The notes: generated by a model from the sequence alone, not told the origin. A DNA stretch of 5,868 nt from Planctomycetaceae bacterium (GCA_004556055.1 SFIW01000060.1:1-5868); one strand, 5' to 3'. Shown: positions 1 to 5,536, numbered from the stretch's first letter. Made by a program: numbers and translations.

Positions 1-5
1 GAAAG

Positions 6-78
6 AGCGGGCGAAGGGGCTCGAACCCTCGACAACAACATTGGCAACGTTGTGCTCTGCCAACTGAGCTACGCCCGC
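6..78 (-). tRNA. tRNA-Gly (anticodon GCC), promoter-distal copy
   Basis: Read on the minus strand this folds into a full cloverleaf. The acceptor stem pairs GCGGGCG with CGCCCGC, the D stem GCTC with GAGC, and the anticodon stem CAACG with TGTTG. The anticodon loop is TTGCCAA, so positions 34-36 are GCC, which decodes GGC and GGU glycine codons. The T arm is GAGGG, loop TTCGAGC, CCCTT. The discriminator base is U (position 6), usual for bacterial tRNA-Gly. CCA is not encoded (CTTTC follows), so it must be added after transcription. This copy is identical to the one at 145-217 and lies downstream of it, so the two are probably cotranscribed. Confidence 0.96.
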
Positions 79-144
79 AAAATTTCACGTTTAAAGACCG
101 CAAATCGTCTTTCTTCAAAACGCTCACAAAGAACGAATTGAAAG

Positions 145-217
145 AGCGGGCGAAGGGGCTCGAACCCTCGACAACAACATTGGCAACGTTGTGCTCTGCC
201 AACTGAGCTACGCCCGC
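145..217 (-). tRNA. tRNA-Gly (anticodon GCC), promoter-proximal copy
   Basis: This is identical base for base to the tRNA at 6-78: same cloverleaf, GCC anticodon in loop TTGCCAA, U discriminator and no encoded CCA. It is the first of the pair in transcription order. A promoter-like sequence lies about 45 bases upstream on the minus strand (262-289). A 66-base AT-rich spacer separates the two genes and holds no other tRNA. Two copies of the glycine GCC isoacceptor suggest a gene-dosage arrangement for GGC codons, which are frequent in the beta-galactosidase gene here. Confidence 0.96.
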
Positions 218-261
218 ATTACGCTATATAACGCGTTTGAATCGCGTCAAATAGTAATAGA

Positions 262-289
262 ATTATATCAAAGGCCTTCTACGGCGCAA
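262..289 (-). promoter_or_regulatory. Probable sigma70-type promoter of the tRNA-Gly pair
   Basis: On the minus strand TTGCGC (284-289) and a perfect TATAAT (262-267) are 16 bases apart. Transcription would start near 255, leaving a leader of roughly 37 bases before the tRNA at 217. A second, weaker candidate closer to the tRNA (TTGACG followed by TATATA/TATAGC) has poor spacing. Start site not shown by sequence alone. Confidence 0.6.
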
Positions 290-400
290 GGGGTGTTTTT
301 TAAAATTTCTATTTATGCTTTAAACGCCCTGCCACGCCCTTTTAAACTTACTCTCGGCCCTTAAAAAACGCGCTTTTTTTTGTCTATTTTGTCTGAACGC

Positions 401-429
401 TTGATTTTTCATGTCCGCGTAAGTATATT
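401..429 (+). promoter_or_regulatory. Probable sigma70-type promoter of the FHA gene
   Basis: TTGATT (401-406) and TATATT (424-429) are separated by exactly 17 bases, in an AT-rich stretch upstream of the FHA start codon. Transcription would begin near 436, giving a 5' leader of about 79 bases that contains the palindrome at 459-472. It diverges from the tRNA promoter at 262-289; the two share a spacer of about 110 bases. That spacer and the flanking stretch (290-400) hold only AT-rich sequence with short repeats such as two ACGCCCT copies; I see no gene there. Confidence 0.55.
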
Positions 430-458
430 TAAAGGAATGTGCGTTTCCACAAAAGACG

Positions 459-472
459 AAAACGCGCGTTTT
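459..472. repeat. 14-bp perfect palindrome in the FHA leader
   Basis: AAAACGCGCGTTTT is fully self-complementary and sits about 25 bases after the predicted start of transcription and 42 bases before the FHA start codon. A related dyad, AAAAAA-CGCGC-TTTTTT, lies at 363-379, upstream of the promoter. The pair could be operator half-sites or simply low-complexity AT/CG sequence. It is not followed by a T-run long enough for a convincing terminator. Confidence 0.5.
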
Positions 473-514
473 TGCTATTATTTTAATGTCACCGTTTGAA
501 ACGAAACCTTTGTA

Positions 515-964
515 ATGGAAGTACTTCTGACTATTTACAGCGACGAAAAGGAATACTTTTCGCGCGAAATCAGTCTCCCGTGCGTCATTGGCCGAGGGAA
601 ACAGAGCGACGTCGCAATTGTTCACCCGCTGGTCAGTCGGCGTCATTGTGAATTCTTTGAAGAAAATGGAGTCGTTATGGCGCGGGATTTAGGCTCGCTC
701 AACGGCACGTTTTATAAAGGCGCGCGAATCGGACGCGGGATAAAACTTCCCTTTGGGGACGTCGTCTCGATCGGTCGGCTTATGCTGCGCGTCGATAAAG
801 TTCCCGGCGCGGAACTCGATCCGAACGACGTCTCCTCGGACGAAGAGAGCGCCGCGATCGATATCGTCGATATGGAAAGTCTTCTCTCCGAAGCTCCGTT
901 GCAGCCCTCCTCCTCGGGGGGCGACTCGAGCGTAATCGATCTTGACGCGTATCTGAAAAACTGA
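515..964 (+). CDS. Small FHA-domain protein with acidic C-terminal tail
   Basis: The 149-residue product is a single forkhead-associated (FHA) domain, about residues 1-95, plus a short tail. FHA landmarks are all visible: G26-R27 after the strand LPCVI, S41-x-x-H44 in VSRRHCEF, and N63-G64-T65 in GSLNGTF. In the family these residues bind phosphothreonine, so the protein probably reads the output of a Ser/Thr kinase as a cytoplasmic adaptor; no kinase gene is in the window and the partner is unknown. There is no signal peptide or membrane segment. Residues 96-149 are rich in Asp, Glu and Ser and look disordered, with two similar hydrophobic-acidic patches (IDIVDMESLL and VIDLDAYLKN, the latter at the C-terminus). 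The start at 515 is the only reasonable one, since an in-frame TGA lies at 497-499. No Shine-Dalgarno sequence precedes it. The 109-base gap to the next gene argues against tight coupling. Confidence 0.9.
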   Translation: MEVLLTIYSDEKEYFSREISLPCVIGRGKQSDVAIVHPLVSRRHCEFFEENGVVMARDLGSLNGTFYKGARIGRGIKLPFGDVVSIGRLMLRVDKVPGAELDPNDVSSDEESAAIDIVDMESLLSEAPLQPSSSGGDSSVIDLDAYLKN

Positions 965-1063
965 ACGCGCGTAAGATTCGGCGCGTCTTTAAAACTCGTA
1001 TGGTTCTCAAAGCCGCTCGCCGCGTTGTTAAAACTCGACGGGCTCTTTTTTTTAACAATTATT
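965..1063 (+). other. Spacer between FHA and beta-galactosidase genes
   Basis: Directly after the FHA stop a 6-bp inverted repeat (ACGCGC 965-970, GCGCGT 981-986) is followed only by CTTT, so it is at best a weak terminator. The 10-base word TTAAAACTCG occurs twice, at 989-998 and 1028-1037. An eight-T run at 1045-1052 is not preceded by a clean hairpin. I see no convincing promoter here, although the beta-galactosidase gene may well have its own. Confidence 0.45.
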
Positions 1064-1069
1064 AGGTGA
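1064..1069 (+). promoter_or_regulatory. Shine-Dalgarno site of the beta-galactosidase gene
   Basis: AGGTGA ends four bases before the ATG at 1074 and is complementary to the usual 16S 3' tail. It supports 1074 as the start, which also places a good signal peptide at the N-terminus. The FHA gene upstream has no such site. Confidence 0.6.
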
Positions 1070-1073
1070 TTCA

Positions 1074-4000
1074 ATGTCCATTTCAAAATTCAGCGCCGCG
1101 CGTCTCTTCTCGCGCGTCCTGCTTCTTTGCGCCGCGTCGACCGTCGCTCTCTCTTCCGTCGACGCGAATGACGAGCAGAATTGGCCCGATCGACTCAATC
1201 CGAAAGTCGTCGGGATCAACAACCTCGCGCCGCGCTCAATCTTCGCCGCTACCGCTTACGAACAGCATACCCTAAACGGCGACTGGAAATTCCAGCTTGC
1301 GCTCACTCCTAACGACGTTCCCTTCAACTTCGAAGCGGAAGACTTCGCCGACGTCGATTGGGACACTATTCCCGTTCCTTCCAACTTCCAGACTCAAGGA
1401 TACGGATACCCCGTCTATACCAATGTCCCGTACCCCTGGCCTGCCCCCTGGAATCCGCCCTACGTTCCCGACGAAAACAACTGGACAGGTCTCTATCGCC
1501 GCGAATTCAACGTCAGCCCCAGCGACGTCGCTAAAGGCAAAAAGATCATCCTTCACTTCGACGGCGTCGAATCCTGCTATTACGTCTACGTAAACGGCAA
1601 GGAAATCGGTATGGGCAAAGACTCGCGCACCTTCGTCGAATTCGACGTCACCAAGGCCGTGCGACCAGGTAAGAACACGATCGCCGTCAAAGTCTATCGT
1701 CGTTCCGACGGTTCCTATCTCGAAGACCAAGACTTCTTCCGCCTCAGCGGTATCTTCCGCGGCGTTTACTACTACGTGCAGCCCGTCGTCGCCGTCGCCG
1801 ACTCGAAGGTCGAAACGATCTTCGCTAACGACGACTTGACTCAAGCGACCGCTCGCGTCGTCGTCTCCCTCAAAAATAATACGCGCGCGGCCCAAAAGGG
1901 TTCCGTTAAACTCGCGCTCGACGTCGCCAATCCGACGAATATCAATATCGAAACCGCGAAGGTCGACGCCGATCAGCCTTCTCAGTCCCTCGAATACGCC
2001 CTCCAAGCCAACGAAACGAAGGAATTCTCATTCGAAATCCCCGTCTCCGAACCAAAACTATGGTCCGCCGAGACCCCGTGGCTTTACAAAGCGACCCTCT
2101 CCGTCGCGAACGAACAGGGTGAAGAATCCCTCGACGCGCCTTTCAACGTCGGTTTCCGCAAGGTCGAGATCAAAGACGGTCAGCTCTGCGTCAACAACCG
2201 CGCCATCCTCGTCAAGGGCGTCAACCGTCATGAACATCACGGTTTCTCCGGCCATACCCTCACCGAGGAAGGTATGCTCGAAGATATCGCGCTCATGAAG
2301 TCCTTCAACGTCAACACCGTTCGCACCTGCCATTATCCGAACGATCCTCGCTGGTACGATCTCTGCGACCTCTACGGCCTCTATGTCATCGATGAAGCGA
2401 ATATCGAATCGCACGGCATGGGCTACGGAGAAGACTCGCTCGCCAATCCCCCCGAGTGGCTCGACGCGCACATGAACCGCACCCAGCGCATGGCGTATCG
2501 CGACCGCAACCATCCTTGCGTTATCGTCTGGTCCCTCGGCAACGAAGCGGGGAACGGCCCCAACTTCCAGGCGACCTATAAGTGGCTCAAGAGCTTCGAT
2601 CCGTCTCGCCCCATTCAGTATGAACGCGCCGTTCTCGACTGGAACACCGATATCTACTGTCCGATGTATATGGGCGTCGACGGTTGCGTCAACTACTCCA
2701 AGAACGAAGAGAAGAAAGAAGGAAACAAGCGTCCGCTCATCCAATGCGAATACACCCACGCGATGGGGAATAGCAACGGCAACCTGACCCTCTACTGGAA
2801 CGCGATCCGCGAAAACAAACACCTCCAAGGCGGTTGCGTCTGGGACTGGGTCGACCAAGGTATCGCGATGCGCGTTCCGAAGCAAAAAGCGACGGACGTC
2901 TCCGCGAACAACTATCCGATCACAATCGCCGGTATCATCGGTTCGAAAGACAACATCGGCGAAATCTTCGGCGGCGAAAAAACCGCGCCTAAGAAGGGCG
3001 AAAAAGGCTTGAAGGGATACGCTGTCGTCGGCGGTTCCGATATCCCCGGCGTCGGCGCTCAGTATCCCGAGTACGCAAAGAGCGTCGAAAAGCTCAACTT
3101 CGTCGGCAAGGTTCCCTTCACTCTTGAAGCGCGCGTCTTCCCCTACAACGGCAATGAAGGCGCTTACGTCGGCAAATCCGATTATCAGTACGCGCTCAAG
3201 CAGCAGAACAACGGCGCTCAGCTCTACCTCTACGACGGCAAGAGCTGGATCAGCGCGTCCGGAACCGTCGACAACTGGAGCAAGAACTGGCACGACGTCG
3301 TCGGCGTCTACACCACGCAAGAGCTGATCCTCTACATCGACGGCAAAGAAGTCGCTCGCAAAGAGTGCGACGCCGCGATCGTCGAATCGCCCTACCCGGT
3401 CGAAATCGGTCGCAACTCCTATCATACGAATCGTCTCGCGGGGGCTCTCATCGGTTCGGCTCGCGTCTATAGCCGCGCTCTTTCGGCGGACGAAGTCAAG
3501 ACGAACTTCTACGAGCGACAGTCGCGCGAAGGGCTCGAACTCTTCGTCGACTTCAACAAGGCGGAAATCGAAAAAACGAACGACGTTTACTACGGTTACG
3601 GCGGCAGCTTCGGTCCAGTCGACGTTCCTTCGGATCAGAACTTCTGTATGAACGGTCTCGTCGCGACGGATCGCACCCCCCACCCCGGTTGCCAGGAAGT
3701 GAAATACAACTACGCGAACGTCTTCGTGAAAGCGGACGCTTCCGACGCCTCGGGCAAGACCTATACCGTTTCGAACGACTATTCGTTCCGCGATCTCTCG
3801 GATATCGAGATTCGCGCGACGCTCCTTGAAAACGGGGTCGCGATCGCGAGCAAGACGTACAAACCCGGCGTCGACTTCGACAACCCCGCGCCAGGCGCGA
3901 GCGCGAAGTTGACTCTCGACGGCGATCTTGCGAACTTCGACGTCAAGAAGGGCGCCGAGTACATCGTCTCCTTCGACGCGATTACGACCGGGGGCGAAGC

Positions 4001-4874
4001 CCTCGTTAAAGCCGGTTCCGTCGTCAACACGGAGCAGAATCGTCTGAACGTCTACGAAGCGTGCGAATCCTCCTTCGAAGCGGACGCTCCTGAAAACGCC
4101 GCGAAGATCGCCGCCGATAAGCTCGACGCGATTCAGCTCGACTTCTGGCGCGCTCCGAACGACAACGATCGCGGAAACAACATGAGCGATCGTCAAGGCG
4201 CGTGGCGCAACGCCGGTATGGAAATCAACTGGAGCGAACTCAAGGAACTCGAACCGGGCGTCTTCGAACGCGTTGGAACCTTCAAGAACCTCCAAAACGC
4301 TTCCGTGACCGAAAAGATCACCCTGGGTAAGAACAACGCCTACAAAGTCGCCTTCTCCGTCGATAAGAAGGGCGCTCCTTATCTCCCGAGATTTGGCGCC
4401 TACATTCTCTCCGACGCGACAAACGTCGAATACTACGGACGCGGCCCCGAGGAAAACTACTTCGACCGTCATGACGGATCCCCCGTCGGACTCTACAAGA
4501 CGACCGTAGCCGATATGTTCGTCCCCACCTACTCCGAACCGGGCGAATTCGGATACCGCACCGATTGCCGCTGGGTCAAAGCGACGAATAACGACGGACG
4601 CGGAGTCAAGATCACAGCGATCAACGCCAACGGCGTCGTCACCGGTAAAGACGCCGCCGCGACGATCTCCTTCAGCGCGAAGAATATGCTTAACCGCGAC
4701 CTCGAAAGCGTTGAACATCCTTGGCAGATTCCCGTGAGAAACTTCACCGTCCTGAACTTCGACTTCCTCCAGAGCGGCGTCGCGGGAGACGACAGCTGGG
4801 GCGCTCAAGCCTACCCGCAATATCGTCTCAGCGCCGATTCTTACAGCTATGAAGTTCTCGTCGAAGAACTCTGA
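1074..4874 (+). CDS. Exported GH2 (LacZ-type) beta-galactosidase with LamG-like insert
   Basis: The 1266-residue product is a glycoside hydrolase family 2 enzyme of the LacZ type, expected to release terminal beta-galactose. A signal peptide (basic start, hydrophobic residues 15-28, likely cleavage V-D-A31|N32) sends it to the periplasm or outside, unlike cytosolic E. coli LacZ. Domains: sugar-binding jelly roll (about 60-235, with LEDQD, whose D220 matches LacZ D201), Ig-like domain (about 240-360), then the TIM barrel with NRHEHH (384-389), CHYPN (H420) and EANIESHG. Acid/base is E491 in SLGNEAGN, nucleophile E559 in QCEYTHAMGNS; likely Mg ligands are E445, H447 and E491. Barrel strand motif VWDWVDQ (589-595) is separated from FCMNGLV by an insert (about 598-838) holding a LamG/concanavalin-like fold (about 675-810). 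The C-terminal half has the small-chain domain: WRAPNDND from W1025, YYGRGPEENY (1120-1129), and GDDSW with W1242. E. coli LacZ has 1023 residues; the insert explains most of the excess. The true substrate could be another beta-galactoside of plant or host glycans. Confidence 0.95.
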   Translation: MSISKFSAARLFSRVLLLCAASTVALSSVDANDEQNWPDRLNPKVVGINNLAPRSIFAATAYEQHTLNGDWKFQLALTPNDVPFNFEAEDFADVDWDTIPVPSNFQTQGYGYPVYTNVPYPWPAPWNPPYVPDENNWTGLYRREFNVSPSDVAKGKKIILHFDGVESCYYVYVNGKEIGMGKDSRTFVEFDVTKAVRPGKNTIAVKVYRRSDGSYLEDQDFFRLSGIFRGVYYYVQPVVAVADSKVETIFANDDLTQATARVVVSLKNNTRAAQKGSVKLALDVANPTNINIETAKVDADQPSQSLEYALQANETKEFSFEIPVSEPKLWSAETPWLYKATLSVANEQGEESLDAPFNVGFRKVEIKDGQLCVNNRAILVKGVNRHEHHGFSGHTLTEEGMLEDIALMKSFNVNTVRTCHYPNDPRWYDLCDLYGLYVIDEANIESHGMGYGEDSLANPPEWLDAHMNRTQRMAYRDRNHPCVIVWSLGNEAGNGPNFQATYKWLKSFDPSRPIQYERAVLDWNTDIYCPMYMGVDGCVNYSKNEEKKEGNKRPLIQCEYTHAMGNSNGNLTLYWNAIRENKHLQGGCVWDWVDQGIAMRVPKQKATDVSANNYPITIAGIIGSKDNIGEIFGGEKTAPKKGEKGLKGYAVVGGSDIPGVGAQYPEYAKSVEKLNFVGKVPFTLEARVFPYNGNEGAYVGKSDYQYALKQQNNGAQLYLYDGKSWISASGTVDNWSKNWHDVVGVYTTQELILYIDGKEVARKECDAAIVESPYPVEIGRNSYHTNRLAGALIGSARVYSRALSADEVKTNFYERQSREGLELFVDFNKAEIEKTNDVYYGYGGSFGPVDVPSDQNFCMNGLVATDRTPHPGCQEVKYNYANVFVKADASDASGKTYTVSNDYSFRDLSDIEIRATLLENGVAIASKTYKPGVDFDNPAPGASAKLTLDGDLANFDVKKGAEYIVSFDAITTGGEALVKAGSVVNTEQNRLNVYEACESSFEADAPENAAKIAADKLDAIQLDFWRAPNDNDRGNNMSDRQGAWRNAGMEINWSELKELEPGVFERVGTFKNLQNASVTEKITLGKNNAYKVAFSVDKKGAPYLPRFGAYILSDATNVEYYGRGPEENYFDRHDGSPVGLYKTTVADMFVPTYSEPGEFGYRTDCRWVKATNNDGRGVKITAINANGVVTGKDAAATISFSAKNMLNRDLESVEHPWQIPVRNFTVLNFDFLQSGVAGDDSWGAQAYPQYRLSADSYSYEVLVEEL
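2865..3587 (+). other. Insert in the catalytic barrel carrying a LamG-like domain
   Basis: This segment codes for residues 598-838, which have no counterpart in E. coli LacZ. In LacZ, VWDWVDQ is followed within about 30 residues by GGDFG and FCMNGLV; here the equivalent GGSFG comes some 240 residues later. A Lys/Gly-rich linker (to about 670) leads into VPFTLEARVFPYNG, then YALKQQNNGAQLYLYDG, ELILYIDGKEV and a closing ALIGSARVYSRALSADEV. This order is typical of Laminin_G_3-type jelly rolls, which often bind glycans. The frame stays open with the same codon use, so this is a domain insertion and not a sequencing artefact. Confidence 0.8.
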
Positions 4875-4880
4875 TTGAAG

Positions 4881-4897
4881 CGTCGCGCAACGCGACG
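4881..4897 (+). other. Short perfect hairpin just after the beta-galactosidase stop
   Basis: CGTCGCG and CGCGACG pair perfectly around a CAA loop, seven bases after the stop codon. No T-run follows, so it is not an intrinsic terminator by itself. With the next hairpin it forms a pair that could protect the 3' end of the mRNA. Confidence 0.5.
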
Positions 4898-4909
4898 ATC
4901 GCCTTACGA

Positions 4910-4943
4910 CGCCCCGATCCGTCTTGAGTCGGGGCGCCTTTTT
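4910..4943 (+). terminator. Intrinsic terminator of the beta-galactosidase gene
   Basis: An 8-bp GC-rich stem (CGCCCCGA 4910-4917 with TCGGGGCG 4929-4936) around an 11-base loop is followed by CC and five T. It begins 36 bases after the stop codon and closes the host transcription unit before the change in sequence style. Confidence 0.85.
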
Positions 4944-5125
4944 ATACCCTTCCAGTCCTTCCAGACCGCGCCTTTCAATAAATCGACGGGAAATGTTTTT
5001 TTCGTCTCGAAGCGACGCGCGAAGTAAAACCTTGAATTATAATTATCCTAAAGTCGCGTTCTACAACTATATATGAAATCGACTTTTCTCTCTTCATCCC
5101 ACTAGTTACACGCGAGGCGCTTCGT
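4944..5125. other. Non-coding host spacer before the element junction
   Basis: No credible gene is seen on either strand. The stretch mixes host-like CG-rich words (GAAGCGACGCGCGAAG) with AT-rich sequence, including a 10-bp palindrome AATTATAATT (5035-5044). That palindrome contains TATAAT on both strands, but no properly spaced -35 box could be found for either. Confidence 0.5.
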
Positions 5126-5141
5126 CATGCAAGAGCTTTAT

Positions 5142-5170
5142 AAAAAATCAAATGATTATCTCAAAAAATC
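5142..5170. repeat. AAAAAATC direct repeats at the junction
   Basis: AAAAAATC occurs at 5142-5149 and 5163-5170, a period of 21 bases or two helical turns. Between them is a small dyad (AATCA-AA-TGATT). Tn916-family elements insert at A-rich/T-rich targets, so one copy may be target-derived and the crossover may lie in this stretch. This is inference. Confidence 0.4.
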
Positions 5171-5205
5171 CCCAGTTTACGGGCATTTCCGCAAGACAGC
5201 AGCTT

Positions 5206-5229
5206 GAATTTACTACCCATTTACTACTT
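5206..5229 (-). promoter_or_regulatory. Tandem integrase arm-type (DR2-like) binding sites
   Basis: On the minus strand the region holds GGGTAGTAAATTC (5206-5218) and AAGTAGTAAATGG (5217-5229). They share the 9-base core GTAGTAAAT (plus strand 5208-5216 and 5219-5227) with an 11-base period, one helical turn. From memory, the Tn916 integrase N-terminal domain was studied bound to GAGTAGTAAATTC, which the first copy matches at all but one base. These would be sites for a Tn916-type tyrosine recombinase encoded elsewhere on the element. Confidence 0.65.
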
Positions 5230-5295
5230 ACGGATTGAGCCTTGATATGCTTTGAAGCTCTTGCGGATAGACCAAACAGGCAGCGCACACCAGTA

Positions 5296-5324
5296 TTGAC
5301 CTACCATAGATTGAAAAATTTCAT
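5296..5324 (+). promoter_or_regulatory. Possible promoter upstream of the replication-initiator gene
   Basis: TTGACC (5296-5301) is a good -35 match, followed after 17 bases by TTTCAT (5319-5324), a weak -10. A transcript from here would run at once into the hairpin at 5337-5387, which would suit attenuation control. The weak -10 keeps confidence low. Confidence 0.3.
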
Positions 5325-5336
5325 ACAGCACCGTAC

Positions 5337-5387
5337 AAGCGGCGTTTCCCACTCCCTACACAGGGAGAACAGGAACGCCGCTTTTTT
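5337..5387 (+). terminator. Nested-hairpin terminator or attenuator
   Basis: An outer 10-bp stem (AAGCGGCGTT 5337-5346 with AACGCCGCTT 5374-5383) continues through CC/GG after one bulged T. It encloses a second perfect 6-bp hairpin, CTCCCT-ACAC-AGGGAG (5352-5367). Six T (5382-5387) follow the GC-rich stem, giving plus-strand termination. It lies 150 bases before the replication-initiator start. It either ends an upstream transcript or attenuates the one that serves that gene. Confidence 0.75.
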
Positions 5388-5394
5388 CATGCCC

Positions 5395-5510
5395 TTGTTA
5401 CGCAGTAGGGGCAGAAAAAGCCTTGCTACAAGCGGTTTTGCGGGCGCGTATCTGGCGCGGCAAGGGATTTATACCTTATCCCCCGAAACCGCGCTTCTAC
5501 TGCGTAACAA
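5395..5510. repeat. 14-bp perfect inverted repeat enclosing further dyads
   Basis: TTGTTACGCAGTAG (5395-5408) and CTACTGCGTAACAA (5497-5510) are exact complements 88 bases apart, just upstream of the replication-initiator gene. Inside are two more pairs: CCTTGC (5421-5426) with GCAAGG (5460-5465), and GCGGTTT (5432-5438) with AAACCGC (5486-5492). These two cross each other, so they cannot all form at once. The 9-mer TACAAGCGG at 5427-5435 also occurs at 5334-5342, at the base of the preceding hairpin. No coding frame is convincing here. It could be an origin of replication or transfer, or a structured leader RNA; nothing seen decides among these. Confidence 0.6.
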
Positions 5511-5521
5511 ATCCACAGCAA

Positions 5522-5527
5522 AAGGAG
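5522..5527 (+). promoter_or_regulatory. Strong Shine-Dalgarno site of the replication-initiator gene
   Basis: AAGGAG ends nine bases before the ATG at 5537. It is a near-ideal Firmicutes-style site, unlike the SD-less FHA gene and the AGGTGA of the beta-galactosidase, and it fixes the start at 5537. Confidence 0.8.
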
Positions 5528-5536
5528 TGATTTACT

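Larger units (their letters stand above)
1..218. repeat. Tandem 79-bp direct repeat containing the tRNA-Gly genes
   Basis: Positions 1-79 and 140-218 are identical, with a 139-base offset. The identity runs past the mature tRNA on its 3' side (GAAAG on the plus strand) and one base on its 5' side, then stops. The left edge is set by the window, so the repeat may be longer or have more units to the left. The sharp loss of identity in the 60-base spacer suggests an old duplication with a diverged spacer, or gene conversion confined to the tRNAs. Confidence 0.9.
5129..5264. repeat. 10-bp inverted repeat spanning the element tip
   Basis: GCAAGAGCTT (5129-5138) and AAGCTCTTGC (5255-5264) are perfect complements 116 bases apart. 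A second, nested pair is TCCGCAAG (5188-5195) with CTTGCGGA (5260-5267). Both pairs share the right-hand element and bracket the integrase-like sites. If the repeat belongs to the element, its left tip lies at or before 5129. Confidence 0.55.

Noticed and set aside
1..218. CRISPR-like repeat array from the 79-bp repeats
   Set aside because: There are only two units, each a complete tRNA gene, so the repetition is explained by tandem tRNA-Gly genes.
320..646. Minus-strand frame of 108 codons over the FHA promoter and gene start
   Set aside because: It overlaps the FHA domain antisense and covers promoter-like AT-rich sequence. The translation has no family resemblance.
965..990. Terminator after the FHA gene
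   Set aside because: The stem is only 6 bp with a 10-base loop and three T after it. It is described as part of the spacer but not called a terminator.
1272..2006. Open frame of 244 codons on the minus strand
   Set aside because: Same cause as the longer antisense frame: it mirrors the N-terminal part of the beta-galactosidase and shows no domain of its own.
2058..4820. Very long open frame (920 codons) on the minus strand inside the beta-galactosidase gene
   Set aside because: It is antisense to a gene with clear catalytic motifs. The strong C-ending, CG-rich codon use of that gene removes stop codons from the opposite strand. The product is an unstructured run of Val, Asp, Arg and Glu with no recognisable domain.
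5035..5044. Promoter at the AATTATAATT palindrome
   Set aside because: TATAAT is present on both strands, but no -35-like hexamer lies at 16-18 bases on either, and no gene follows closely.
5173..5356. Short minus-strand frames near the element tip (for example one ending in SIRK, and one beginning MGSKFK)
   Set aside because: They are 20-45 codons long, lack ribosome sites and overlap the integrase-like repeats. I cannot support them as genes.
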